Source of the DNA: Selenomonadaceae bacterium | Lineage (GTDB): Bacteria; Bacillota; Negativicutes; Selenomonadales; Selenomonadaceae | DNA: 10,612 nt | Assembly: GCA_016280345.1 (NCBI GenBank) | Contig: JAEEGN010000147.1 | Location: 1-10,612, forward strand | Reading direction: 5' to 3' | In this document: positions 1 through 6,509 of the stretch, in pieces | Layout: every line of letters begins with the position of its first letter | Numbering within the stretch: the stretch's first letter is position 1 | The notes under the pieces: generated by a model | The model's input: only the letters and a program-made list of their open reading frames with translations | Databases searched by the model: none | What the model was told of the DNA's origin: nothing | Position numbers and translations under genes: made by a program

Positions 1-364
1 ATTCCCAGATGTCGATGTCGAGATTCGCCGCTCCGTGGGCGATGGCTTTGGCGGTGTCGATGACGCTGCCGCCGCCCACCGCGAGGATCAGATCGGCGCC
101 GAACTTCGCCGCCGCCCGCACGCCGTCGCGGGCATGGGAAAGCAGCGGATTCGGCTGCGCGCCGCCGAACTCCTCAAAGGCGATATCCGCTGCCCGCAGG
201 GTATCCTCGACCCGTTCCAGCAGGCCGCTCTTCTTGACGCTGCCGCCGCCATAGACCAGCAGCACCCGCCGTCCGCCGTGTTTCTTCACGGCCTCGCCGG
301 TCTTTGCCTCGGCGCCCTTGCCGAAAATGATTTCCGTCGGTGTGTAGAACGTGAAACTATTCAT
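1..364 (-). CDS. Iron-containing alcohol dehydrogenase, N-terminal part (cut by window edge)
   Basis: The first 121 residues of a group III (iron-dependent) alcohol dehydrogenase are visible. Members reduce aldehydes or ketones to alcohols with NAD(P)H and a single metal ion, in the cytoplasm. The N-terminus has the family opening (FYTPTEIIFGKGA, residues 6-18), then a nucleotide-binding strand and glycine turn (VLLVYGGGSV, 34-43). The segment QPNP (70-73) and the signature GGGSVIDTAKAI (97-108) follow; the latter contacts the dinucleotide phosphates. These features fit the butanol dehydrogenase (BdhA/YqhD-like) subgroup. The metal-binding His/Asp residues lie beyond the window edge, so substrate and cofactor preference cannot be judged. 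The ATG start follows a strong GGAGGG site 6 nt upstream. The 83-nt gap to the upstream SpoIID-domain gene holds a G+C-rich dyad (about 421-448) without a T-run and no clear promoter. Co-transcription with that gene is possible but not shown. Confidence 0.9.
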   Translation of the reverse strand, partial: MNSFTFYTPTEIIFGKGAEAKTGEAVKKHGGRRVLLVYGGGSVKKSGLLERVEDTLRAADIAFEEFGGAQPNPLLSHARDGVRAAAKFGADLILAVGGGSVIDTAKAIAHGAANLDIDIWE

Positions 365-447
365 GCCAAACCCTCCTGTCAATCGATTGCCATTCTTCTA
401 TCCTGCTCCGGGGTTGTCCCGCTTGACTCGCGAGCCGCGGAGCCGCG

Positions 448-1743
448 TCAATAGAGCTTGCGGAGCTCTATTCCCGTGTAGTAATGGTGCAGGATCGCCT
501 TGTAGTCCTGCTTCGCTGCCATCGCGTAGGCGCCCCACTGGGAAAGGCCCAGACCGTGGCCGGCGCCGTGCCCTTCGAAGACCAGCTCCTCGCCGGATTT
601 CCCCTGGAAAGCAACCGATCCCTGGGAAAGCGGTGACAGTGAGCCTCCCAGACCGCGCCGGAGATGGAACAGCGTACTGGGAAGCCCGAAGGTCCAGCGG
701 AGCTTCGTGCCGGCAATCTCGGCGACCCCGCGGGATCCGGTAAAGCGGACGGTGCGGACACGGCCGGATGGGTAGCGGTCAGCGCCCGTTTTTCCCCGAC
801 CGTCCAACGGCGAGAGATCCACTTTCCTTAGGGCGCCGATATCGAAGCCGGCCGCCTTCAGTTTCATCTGGGCCTCGGCAACGGAAAAGCGCTTCTGCCA
901 GTCGTGTCGCGGTGAGGCGCTGTCGTCGTCCCGTACCGGTTTCAGGTAGGGAACAGGGTTGCCCCCGGCTTCCTCGCTGCCGGCAGTGCAGCCGCCGGAG
1001 GAAGCGTGGAAGGCGGCGTATATCGGTTTCCCGCCGTACAGCATGACCTCGCCTCGCGTCGCTGAGACCGCGGCCAGACCGGCCGGGCTTTCGGACTCGA
1101 TGCCGCCATAGACCTGGCAATGGGTGCCGGTACAGACGTCGAAACCTTCATCGTCATGCTTGCCCCGGGAATAGAGGGCGAAGGTCCGGGCGGCCACCGC
1201 CTGGGCCCGGAGCGCCTCCTGAGGCCAGCCCGGCGCCATTTCTTCGTCGATGACGCCGCCGATATAGTCGTCGAGCTTTACTTCGTTGACTACGGTGAGG
1301 CCGTCTGGGGTGAGGTCAAGCCGGAGCGTGCCGTGATAAGGATGTCCGGCGAAGCGGAGGCAGGTGGCAGAGCGTTCGTCCGCCGGCTGGATTCGCAGGC
1401 GCCGGGCGCTCACGCCTTTGCCGTTCAATACGATCTGCCGGTTTTTCAGGGTGACGGTCAACGTCTGACTGCCCGGGCATTGCAGAAGGCCCTGGCCGGT
1501 GGCGGCGTCGCGCACCACATAGGCACCGCTGGCGCCAATCGCCGCCGAGAGCTGCTCGGTGGCAAGCCCCACCAGGATGACCGGCTCGGCCTTTTTCGCC
1601 GGGATGCCGTCAGGATTTGATGTCCCGGCCGAGGCCGGGGCGGTTCCCTTCGAAGCTCCCTGCCTGGCCGGGGCGCTCAGCGCCGGGGACATCAACAGAA
1701 GCCCCGTCAGCAGGACAGCGCCGATCCGAAGCGTTCGTCTCAT
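448..1743 (-). CDS. SpoIID/LytB-domain exported protein (probable peptidoglycan lytic transglycosylase)
   Basis: This 431-residue protein has a Sec signal peptide (MRRTLRIG, then a hydrophobic stretch to ALSAPA, about residues 1-26) and a low-complexity Ala/Gly/Ser/Pro linker to about residue 50. The SpoIID/LytB domain occupies roughly 150-430. Its hallmark segment runs from GGVIDEEMAPGWP (162-174) into EALRAQAVAARTFAL; the Glu before Met (E168) matches the catalytic Glu of SpoIID transglycosylases. Also present are a CTGTHCQVYGG segment (204-214), HASSGGCTAG (246-255), and the C-terminal GHGAGHGLGLSQWGAYAMA (391-409). SpoIID cuts glycan strands during engulfment in spore formers; LytB homologues modify amidase action. 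The role here is probably cell-wall remodelling outside the inner membrane. The chosen ATG at 1743 follows AAAGGAGG, overlaps the queH stop as ATGA, and places the signal peptide at the N-terminus. An upstream in-frame ATG at 1854 would bury the signal peptide behind 37 extra residues and is rejected. Confidence 0.93.
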   Translation of the reverse strand: MRRTLRIGAVLLTGLLLMSPALSAPARQGASKGTAPASAGTSNPDGIPAKKAEPVILVGLATEQLSAAIGASGAYVVRDAATGQGLLQCPGSQTLTVTLKNRQIVLNGKGVSARRLRIQPADERSATCLRFAGHPYHGTLRLDLTPDGLTVVNEVKLDDYIGGVIDEEMAPGWPQEALRAQAVAARTFALYSRGKHDDEGFDVCTGTHCQVYGGIESESPAGLAAVSATRGEVMLYGGKPIYAAFHASSGGCTAGSEEAGGNPVPYLKPVRDDDSASPRHDWQKRFSVAEAQMKLKAAGFDIGALRKVDLSPLDGRGKTGADRYPSGRVRTVRFTGSRGVAEIAGTKLRWTFGLPSTLFHLRRGLGGSLSPLSQGSVAFQGKSGEELVFEGHGAGHGLGLSQWGAYAMAAKQDYKAILHHYYTGIELRKLY

Positions 1744-2354
1744 GCGCTTTCCGCCTCCTTTGCGGCCAGCCGCGCGGCTTTTGCCGCCCGGGCCGCCTTT
1801 TTCCGCGCTTTCCGTATCGCTTTGCTGTACCGTTCCTCCTCGGAGAAAATGCAACCACAGTAAGGCTGCCGGTAGAGGCCCAGGTCCAGGCTCAGGTCAA
1901 TGCCCTCCTGCCAGCCGGGACGGAAATCCTCGTAAAAGAACGTGATGCCCGCCGCTGCCGCGAATCGCGCCGCCAGATCCTTCATGACTTCATGCTGCTG
2001 GTAAATGCTGTAGAAGAGTGTCGAAGTGAAGGCGTCAAAGCCGTTTTCCGCCGCGTACCGTGCCGCTTCGCCCAGCCGCCATTCATAGCAGGCGCGGCAG
2101 CGGCCGCCGGCGGTTTCCTCTGCCGCCAGCGCCCGGCGCAGAAAGTCCCGCAGGCGGTAGGTCTCCTCCGTTCGCAGTTCCAGACCCGTCTTGACGGCGA
2201 ATTCTTTCGCCGTTTCCAGCCGGTGTTCCCATTCCTTGTAGGGATGGATATTGGGATTGAAGAACCAGCCCACCGGCTCGATTCCCTGCTCCCGAAGCCG
2301 TTTCACCGGGTAGCAGGAGCAAGGGCCGCAGCACATATGCAAGAGCAGTTTCAT
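1740..2354 (-). CDS. queH: Epoxyqueuosine reductase QueH (DUF208 family)
   Basis: QueH reduces epoxyqueuosine to queuosine at the wobble base of GUN-anticodon tRNAs, the last step of the pathway, and is the non-homologous alternative to QueG. The 204-residue protein opens with LLLHMCCGPC (3-12), the Cys-Cys-Gly-Pro-Cys motif of the family. It also has CRAC (86-89), the FTSTLFYSIYQ segment (109-119) and QPYCGC (163-168). These conserved Cys residues serve as iron-sulfur and metal ligands in characterised QueH. The final 30 residues or so form an unusual Ala/Lys/Arg-rich tail (RKARKKAARAAKAARLAAK). The gene starts 12 nt after the ruvB stop with a GAGGTGA ribosome binding site, and its stop overlaps the next start by 4 nt. 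It is therefore probably translated from the ruv operon transcript. No other queuosine genes are visible in the window. Confidence 0.95.
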   Translation of the reverse strand: MKLLLHMCCGPCSCYPVKRLREQGIEPVGWFFNPNIHPYKEWEHRLETAKEFAVKTGLELRTEETYRLRDFLRRALAAEETAGGRCRACYEWRLGEAARYAAENGFDAFTSTLFYSIYQQHEVMKDLAARFAAAAGITFFYEDFRPGWQEGIDLSLDLGLYRQPYCGCIFSEEERYSKAIRKARKKAARAAKAARLAAKEAESA

Positions 2355-2366
2355 TCTATCACCTCG

Positions 2367-3398
2367 TCAGAATAACGACGGTGCGCCGCTGTCATCGCCG
2401 GGCCAGGGAATTCCGAGGTGCTCGTAGCCGGCCCGCGTCACCACCCGGCCCCGGGGCGTTCGCATCAAGAAACCGAGTTGCAGGAGAAACGGCTCGTAAA
2501 CGTCGGCGATGGTGTCTGTTTCCTCGCTGATGGCGGCGGCCAGCGTCTCCAGTCCTACCGGGCCGCCGCTGAATTTCTTTATCATGGTGTCGAGCATCCG
2601 GCGATCGGTACGGTCGAGGCCTGCCTGATCGACTTCCAGGCGGCTGAGCGCCGTGTCGGCGGCTTCGGCGGTCACGGTGCCGTCGCCCTCCACCTGGGCG
2701 AAATCCCGAACCCGTTTGAGCAGGCGGTTGGCGATGCGGGGCGTTCCCCGGGAACGACGGGCAATCTCCGCCGCGCCGCGCTCGTCGATCTGGATATTCA
2801 GGATATCCGCCGCCCGCTTGACGATTTCCGCAAGCGCCTCAGGCCGGTAGTATTCCAACCGCTCAATGACGCCGAACCGGTCGCGGAGCGGCGCCGCCAG
2901 AGCGCCGGCCCGGGTCGTCGCTCCAATCAGGGTGAACGGCGCAATATCGAGGCGAAGGGAACGGGCGCTGGGTCCCTTGCCGATGACGATATCGAGGGCG
3001 AAATCCTCCATGGCGGAGTAAAGCACTTCCTCGATGCTGTGGGACAAGCGGTGAATCTCATCAATGAAAAGCACGTCCCGCTCGCTTAGATTCGTTAGCA
3101 ACGCCGCCAGATCGCCGGAACGCTCGATGGCCGGTCCCGAGGTGACGCGGAAATTCACGCCCAGTTCGTTGGCGACGATGCCGGCCAGCGTGGTTTTCCC
3201 AAGGCCCGGCGGTCCGTAGAGCAGGACGTGGTCGAGGGCTTCGCCCCGTTTCAGCGCCGCCTGGATATAGACGGAGAGATTCTCCTTGACCTGGTCCTGG
3301 CCGATGTACTCCCTCAGCTTTCGGGGACGCAGGCTGTATTGCCAGTCGTCCGCCGGTTGCTCCTCCGCCGTAATGATGCGGTTTTCCCGTTCCTCCAC
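2367..3398 (-). CDS. ruvB: Holliday junction branch migration DNA helicase RuvB
   Basis: RuvB is the hexameric AAA+ motor that, with RuvA, drives branch migration of Holliday junctions. The 343-residue length is typical. Visible motifs are the N-terminal LRPRKLREYIGQ (23-34), Walker A GPPGLGKT (62-69), Walker B LFIDEIHR (110-117), sensor 1 GATTRAG (159-165) and the arginine finger in LRDRFG (R174). The C-terminal winged helix contains GGPVGLETLAAAISEE and ends with TPRGRVVTRAGYEHLG. The start is a GTG preceded by AAGGAAGGAAG; no ATG gives a normal RuvB N-terminus. The gap to ruvA is 96 nt, longer than the other gaps in this cluster (ruvC-ruvA 13, ruvB-queH 12). I see no terminator or convincing promoter in it, so ruvC-ruvA-ruvB-queH-SpoIID gene is probably one transcription unit. 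Confidence 0.98.
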   Translation of the reverse strand: MEERENRIITAEEQPADDWQYSLRPRKLREYIGQDQVKENLSVYIQAALKRGEALDHVLLYGPPGLGKTTLAGIVANELGVNFRVTSGPAIERSGDLAALLTNLSERDVLFIDEIHRLSHSIEEVLYSAMEDFALDIVIGKGPSARSLRLDIAPFTLIGATTRAGALAAPLRDRFGVIERLEYYRPEALAEIVKRAADILNIQIDERGAAEIARRSRGTPRIANRLLKRVRDFAQVEGDGTVTAEAADTALSRLEVDQAGLDRTDRRMLDTMIKKFSGGPVGLETLAAAISEETDTIADVYEPFLLQLGFLMRTPRGRVVTRAGYEHLGIPWPGDDSGAPSLF

Positions 3399-3494
3399 CG
3401 TGGTTCTTCCTTCCTTGCCGTTGTCTTTGTGCGTATCGTGTTGCGGGAAGCGCCCGCCGCCTGTATTGATGACGCCGCTCTTCCACCATCGATC

Positions 3495-4088
3495 TTATGG
3501 ACGCCCGAATTCCCTGAGGGCGTATTTCACCAGCTCCTGTACGGACGTGCCGGCTTTGGCTCCGCGCAGTACCGGCGCGATTTCCGCCGCCGAGTACCCC
3601 AGCGCCAGGAGCGCCGCCGTCGCTTCGCCGATCGCGTCATCCGCCGGCGGCAGGGGGCCGGTATCAAATTCGTCCGCGGCGCCGCTCTCGCCCCCAACCT
3701 TGTCCTTGAGTTCCAGGATGAGGCGCTGGGCCGATTTCTTGCCGATGCCCGGCAATTTCGTGAGCACCGCGAGCTGCTGGCCGTGGATGGCCCGGCAGAG
3801 GTTTTCCGCGCTGGTGGCGGAAAGAACCCCGAGGGCGACCTTGGGGCCGATGCCGGAAACGGAAATCAGGAGCTGGAAGATATTGTACTCTTCCTGGCTG
3901 TAAAAACCGTAGAGTGTCAAAGCGTCCTCCCGCACCGAGAGATGGGTGAAGAAGGCCGCTTCCTCGCCGGCCTTCAGACGGCTCCGCGTCGCTCCGGTCA
4001 CGTAGACCCGGTAGCCGACGCCGCCGACGTCGAGCAGGCAGGCATCCGGCAAGAGGTGCAGCACCTTGCCGCGCAAGAATCCGATCAT
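3495..4088 (-). CDS. ruvA: Holliday junction branch migration complex subunit RuvA
   Basis: RuvA binds the four-way junction as a tetramer and loads RuvB. The 197-residue length is close to the family norm of about 200. Domain I (1-62) is the OB fold starting MIGFLRGKV, with the acidic pin at E54-D55 in the SVREDALTLYGF segment. Domain II holds two helix-hairpin-helix motifs, around SVSGIGPKVALGVL (76-89) and LTKLPGIGKKSAQRL (109-123). Domain III (about 150-197) is the small helical RuvB-binding domain, linked by an acidic, Gly/Asp/Pro-containing hinge. The start at 4088 is chosen because MIGFLRGK is the canonical N-terminus and GAAGGTG lies just upstream. The longer in-frame start at 4178 would overlap ruvC and add 30 unrelated residues. 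The gene lies 13 nt after ruvC. Confidence 0.98.
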   Translation of the reverse strand: MIGFLRGKVLHLLPDACLLDVGGVGYRVYVTGATRSRLKAGEEAAFFTHLSVREDALTLYGFYSQEEYNIFQLLISVSGIGPKVALGVLSATSAENLCRAIHGQQLAVLTKLPGIGKKSAQRLILELKDKVGGESGAADEFDTGPLPPADDAIGEATAALLALGYSAAEIAPVLRGAKAGTSVQELVKYALREFGRP

Positions 4089-4101
4089 CGTCAAAGCACC
4101 T

Positions 4102-4602
4102 TCATTCCAGTTGATTGCGCCATTGGAGGCTGTCGATGCAGTGCAGCGTGCAGATGGCGACGGCCAGCGCATCGGCAACGTCGTCCGGCTTTGGTGGCGC
4201 GGGAAGGTGCAGGAGCTTCGTCACCATGTAGATGACCTGCTCCTTCGTCGCTTTGCCGTAACCGGTTACGGACTGCTTGACCTGGAGCGGCGTCCGCTCC
4301 ACCAGCTCCAGCCCGTTCTTCGCCGCTGCCAGCAGGACGATGCCCCGCGCCTGGCCCACCGGGATTGCCGTGGTCACGTTGCGGTTGAAGAAAAGCTGCT
4401 CAACGCCCATCGCCGTCGGCTGATGCTTCTTGATGAGCGCGTCCAGCTCGTCATAGAGTTTCATGAGCCGGTCCGGCATCCGCGCCTTGGCGCTCGTAGT
4501 GATGGCTCCGTATTCATGGGGAACGAGCCGGCTGCCCGGCGCCGCCTCCACCAGTCCGTAGCCGCAGATTGCCGTTCCCGGGTCGATTCCCAAAACAAGC
4601 AC
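4102..4602 (-). CDS. ruvC: Crossover junction endodeoxyribonuclease RuvC
   Basis: RuvC resolves Holliday junctions by paired nicks and works with RuvAB. With a GTG start at 4602 the protein has 166 residues, the normal length. The RNase H-like fold is evident: LGIDPGTAICGYG carries the first catalytic Asp (D7), VEQLFFNRN carries the Glu (E68), and PDDVADALAVA carries D141 and D144. The conserved TPLQVKQSVTGYGKATKEQV segment (104-123) is intact. The GTG is preceded by GGAG 11 nt upstream. An in-frame ATG at 4707 would add 35 unrelated residues, lacks a ribosome binding site and runs through a terminator-like hairpin, so it is rejected. The gene heads the ruvC-ruvA-ruvB-queH-SpoIID cluster. Its leader contains a perfect 7-bp hairpin (4624-4641) just upstream of the ribosome binding site. 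No convincing -10/-35 pair was found for the cluster. Confidence 0.97.
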   Translation of the reverse strand: MLVLGIDPGTAICGYGLVEAAPGSRLVPHEYGAITTSAKARMPDRLMKLYDELDALIKKHQPTAMGVEQLFFNRNVTTAIPVGQARGIVLLAAAKNGLELVERTPLQVKQSVTGYGKATKEQVIYMVTKLLHLPAPPKPDDVADALAVAICTLHCIDSLQWRNQLE

Positions 4603-4623
4603 CGTGCTGTCAGCTCCATTTTC

Positions 4624-4646
4624 CCGGCGGACTGCCGCCGGTTTTT
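4624..4646 (+). terminator. Perfect hairpin with T-run on the plus strand, inside the ruvC leader
   Basis: CCGGCGG (4624-4630) and CCGCCGG (4635-4641) form a perfect 7-bp stem with a 4-nt loop, followed on the plus strand by TTTTT (4642-4646). In that orientation it has the form of an intrinsic terminator, although no plus-strand gene precedes it, so it could only stop antisense transcription. In the minus-strand ruvC transcript the same stem forms with an A-rich rather than U-rich 3' side. It ends 6 nt before the GGAG ribosome binding site and might affect ruvC translation. Function is not established. Confidence 0.45.
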
Positions 4647-4663
4647 CAACGTCGCGGGCATAA

Positions 4664-4705
4664 GCAAGAGGACGCCCGCCCGGAGCGTCCTCCTGCTGCT
4701 CTTGC
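4664..4705 (-). terminator. Hairpin after the secreted-protein pair, possible weak terminator
   Basis: In the minus-strand transcript GAGGACGC (4692-4685) pairs with GCGTCCTC (4675-4668) across a 9-nt loop. GCAA (4705-4702) can also pair with TTGC (4667-4664), giving a longer bulged stem. The following sequence (TTGCTTATG) is only weakly T-rich, so termination may be partial. It lies 23 nt beyond the stop of the gene at 4729-5679 and before ruvC, the expected place for an operon boundary. Confidence 0.5.
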
Positions 4706-4728
4706 ATGAAGAAACCGAAATGGGATTG

Positions 4729-5679
4729 TTATTTCGCTGACGTTTCCTTAATGGTGATTATGTCGTCTACCGGGGTGGCGTTGCGCCATACCTCATCGGG
4801 AACGTCCGCCTTGTCTTTGACGTCCGGGTTCAGGAAAGTCGTATAGGTCTTAAGGTCGCTGTAATAGGCGAGCATCTCAACCGTTTCCGTCAGCATCGGC
4901 GGCCAGTCCGGGTGATTCTCGCTGAGAGCCGCCCGCGCCGTCTCCTGCATGATGGAGGAGAGATTATAGCTCATGGTAATGGTCTGCCAGTCGGTCTTGT
5001 CGATCGTCCAGGTGTACCAGAGGTCCGCTTTGCGGATGCCCTGGTCCAGATATTTCATGAACGTTTTCTGCATCTCGCCGTCGTTGGCGGTGCCGTTGTC
5101 CGCAGGGTGCTTCTCGGCGTACTTCTTGACGGTATCCGCGAGCTTGTTGCTGTCAAGCCGTACCAGCATGGTCCGCTGGGACGGCGTTTCCCGCAGCACG
5201 ACGACCTCCTTGACGAGAGCAATCGTGTCCTCGACTTCCGCCTCGGTCGGCGTCGTCACAACATCCGTCGCTACGGCTGCCAACGTCGGCGTCGTGAATT
5301 TCTGCCAGGCGTCACCGATCTTGAAATAGATGGTCATGTTTTGATTGGTCTGCGTCATATAGAAGGGAACGGCCAACTTCGCCGTATCCCCCGAATTGTC
5401 TGTCGCCAGGACGTCAAGATTGCCGGCAATCCGCAGGGAGTGCTTTTTTGCCTGACCCAGGAACTCAAGGTCAGCTCGTATGGTGGGGGAGAAGAACAGA
5501 AGATCCTCACGGAATACCCGCTGGTCCGGTTTTGACGGCATCGTAATCGCTTCGCGGAAGGCGGCCATGCCGTCCATCGCCGGCGCCGGATCCGCTGCCG
5601 CTACCCCGCCCCAAAGGAGCGTGCCGCAGGCGAAGGCCGCGGCCAGTGCCTTTTTGCCATACTTCACATATCGGTTCAT
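4729..5679 (-). CDS. Exported protein of unknown function (316 aa)
   Basis: I do not recognise a firm family. The protein has a clear Sec signal peptide: basic N-terminus (MNRYVKYGKK), hydrophobic core (11-28), and a likely cleavage after VAAA at residue 29. Cys18 is not in a proper lipobox, so a lipoprotein is unlikely. The mature part is soluble, with alternating beta-like segments in residues 55-125 (FREDLLFFSPTIRADLEFLG, then PFYMTQTNQNMTIYFKIGD) and an Asp/Lys-rich helical middle. A second strand-rich region around LWYTWTIDKTDWQTITMSYN follows. This pattern loosely recalls LppX/LolA-like or DUF6612-type half-barrel proteins that bind lipids, but that is only inference. The ATG follows GAGGAGG with 8-nt spacing. 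It lies 16 nt after another exported protein and is followed by a hairpin, so the two form a probable bicistronic operon. Confidence 0.88.
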   Translation of the reverse strand: MNRYVKYGKKALAAAFACGTLLWGGVAAADPAPAMDGMAAFREAITMPSKPDQRVFREDLLFFSPTIRADLEFLGQAKKHSLRIAGNLDVLATDNSGDTAKLAVPFYMTQTNQNMTIYFKIGDAWQKFTTPTLAAVATDVVTTPTEAEVEDTIALVKEVVVLRETPSQRTMLVRLDSNKLADTVKKYAEKHPADNGTANDGEMQKTFMKYLDQGIRKADLWYTWTIDKTDWQTITMSYNLSSIMQETARAALSENHPDWPPMLTETVEMLAYYSDLKTYTTFLNPDVKDKADVPDEVWRNATPVDDIITIKETSAK

Positions 5680-5695
5680 ATCGTTGCCTCCTCAA

Positions 5696-6415
5696 TCAAT
5701 GATGGATCTTATCACCGAGGTCGCCAAAAAAGGATTTGCAGATGCGTTCGAACATGCCGTCCTGCGCGTTATAGTCCTCGCGGTCACGGATGTCCTCGCG
5801 GCCCAGGACCATGCGGCCGCTTCTCGCGTCATAGACCTCAAAATCCATTGTCAGCTTCGAGACGTCGACGCGATGGGCCGGATACGTCACCGGAACGGTG
5901 ATGTAGTAACTGTCATCGCGCCATTTACCGTGACGGTCGTAGTATCCCCGGTCGACGCGCCTGCTCTCCCAGACCGTGCGCTCCGGCACAATGTAGTAAT
6001 CGTTCTTCCAACGCTTGATCTTGCCGGTGATCCAGACGTCCGCCACCCGCGGCAGATTTTCCCGGTAAAGCGCCTGTGCCCGCGCCGGGTCGCTGCGGAA
6101 AAGCGTGTCGAGATCGACGCCCAGGAGCAGCGAGATTTGGCGTCGCGCCTGTTCGCCGGTCACGATTTGGCAGTTCAGCTTTTTCGCGCTGGAAAAATAG
6201 GTGTCCTGTGCTTTGCGCGCCATCAGTGAACTGCTGAATTCCGCCGACGAGGCGTCGAGATCGGCAAGCAGCACCCGGTAAATCCGGCCAAAATCATACC
6301 CCGCCTCGCTCCAGTCCACCTTTTCCGCCGATGCTGTCAGCGGCAAAAGCGTGAGCCAGAGCCCCAGAAAAATAGCCTGAACCAGAAGCCGGCACTTTGG
6401 AATCATCTTTTTCAT
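5696..6415 (-). CDS. Exported protein of unknown function, possible CsgG/TolB-N-like fold (239 aa)
   Basis: No certain family is recognised. A signal peptide is clear: MKKMIPKCR, hydrophobic residues 10-27, and cleavage after TASA at residue 30. The mature protein shows a repeating order: a strand RIYRVLLADLD (44-54), a helix and strand LNCQIVTGEQARRQI (80-94), and ADVWITGKIKRW (125-136). An aromatic, charged segment (137-180, many Tyr, Arg, Asp) and a strand VSKLTMDFEVYDARSGRMVLG (185-205) follow, then a final helix MFERICKSFFGDLGDKI. That layout resembles envelope proteins of the CsgG / TolB N-terminal / GNA1162-like type, where the DARSG-like turn joins two strands; this is inference from pattern only. 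There is no lipobox. The start at 6415 is chosen because of AGGAGGGGG just upstream and because the signal peptide then begins with MKK; the ATG at 6463 falls at the -10 element. It is the first gene of a two-gene unit. Confidence 0.88.
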   Translation of the reverse strand: MKKMIPKCRLLVQAIFLGLWLTLLPLTASAEKVDWSEAGYDFGRIYRVLLADLDASSAEFSSSLMARKAQDTYFSSAKKLNCQIVTGEQARRQISLLLGVDLDTLFRSDPARAQALYRENLPRVADVWITGKIKRWKNDYYIVPERTVWESRRVDRGYYDRHGKWRDDSYYITVPVTYPAHRVDVSKLTMDFEVYDARSGRMVLGREDIRDREDYNAQDGMFERICKSFFGDLGDKIHH

Positions 6416-6463
6416 ATACCCCCTCCTGATATGTTGATTGGGAACTCTATAAAACACAACCAT

Positions 6464-6492
6464 ATTATATCACAAATGACTTTGCAGGAAAA
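6464..6492 (-). promoter_or_regulatory. Extended -10 promoter for the exported-protein pair
   Basis: In minus-strand sense, TGATATAAT (6472-6464) is a perfect TGN-TATAAT extended -10 element. The -35 region 17 bp upstream is poor (TTTTCC, 6492-6487), as is common for extended -10 promoters. Transcription would begin near 6457, giving a leader of about 42 nt to the ATG at 6415, with AGGAGG in it. The local sequence is A+T-rich against a G+C-rich background. Confidence 0.7.
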
Positions 6493-6509
6493 GCGGGCGA
6501 GCCGTTTTT
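6489..6509 (-). terminator. Weak imperfect hairpin after the DUF6056 gene
   Basis: AAAACGG and CCG-C-TTTT can pair in the minus-strand transcript around a 5-nt loop, with one bulged C. The A-run is shared with the DUF6056 stop codon region, and the downstream TTTT overlaps the poor -35 of the next promoter. The G+C part is only 3 bp, so termination here is doubtful and read-through into the next operon is plausible. Confidence 0.25.

Noticed and set aside
421..450. G+C-rich dyad with repeated GCGGCTC after the SpoIID gene
   Set aside because: The pairing is short and bulged and there is no T-run, so I cannot call it a terminator.
1617..2375. Plus-strand open frame opposite queH and the SpoIID gene start
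   Set aside because: It spans the antisense of two real overlapping genes and its product shows no domain pattern.
3061..3489. Minus-strand frame starting in the ruvA-ruvB gap and overlapping ruvB out of frame
   Set aside because: It has no ribosome binding site, a low-complexity Arg-rich translation, and most of it is a shifted reading of ruvB.
3228..4235. Long plus-strand open frame (335 codons) opposite ruvA and ruvB
   Set aside because: It is antisense to two unmistakable genes, has no recognisable motifs, and long stop-free antisense frames are expected in G+C-rich coding DNA.
4603..4707. Longer RuvC with a 35-residue N-terminal extension
   Set aside because: The upstream ATG has no ribosome binding site, lies within a terminator-like hairpin, and RuvC normally begins just before the LGIDPG motif.
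5480..6229. Plus-strand open frame opposite the two exported-protein genes
   Set aside because: The minus-strand genes have signal peptides, strong ribosome binding sites and a promoter; the plus-strand frame has none of these.
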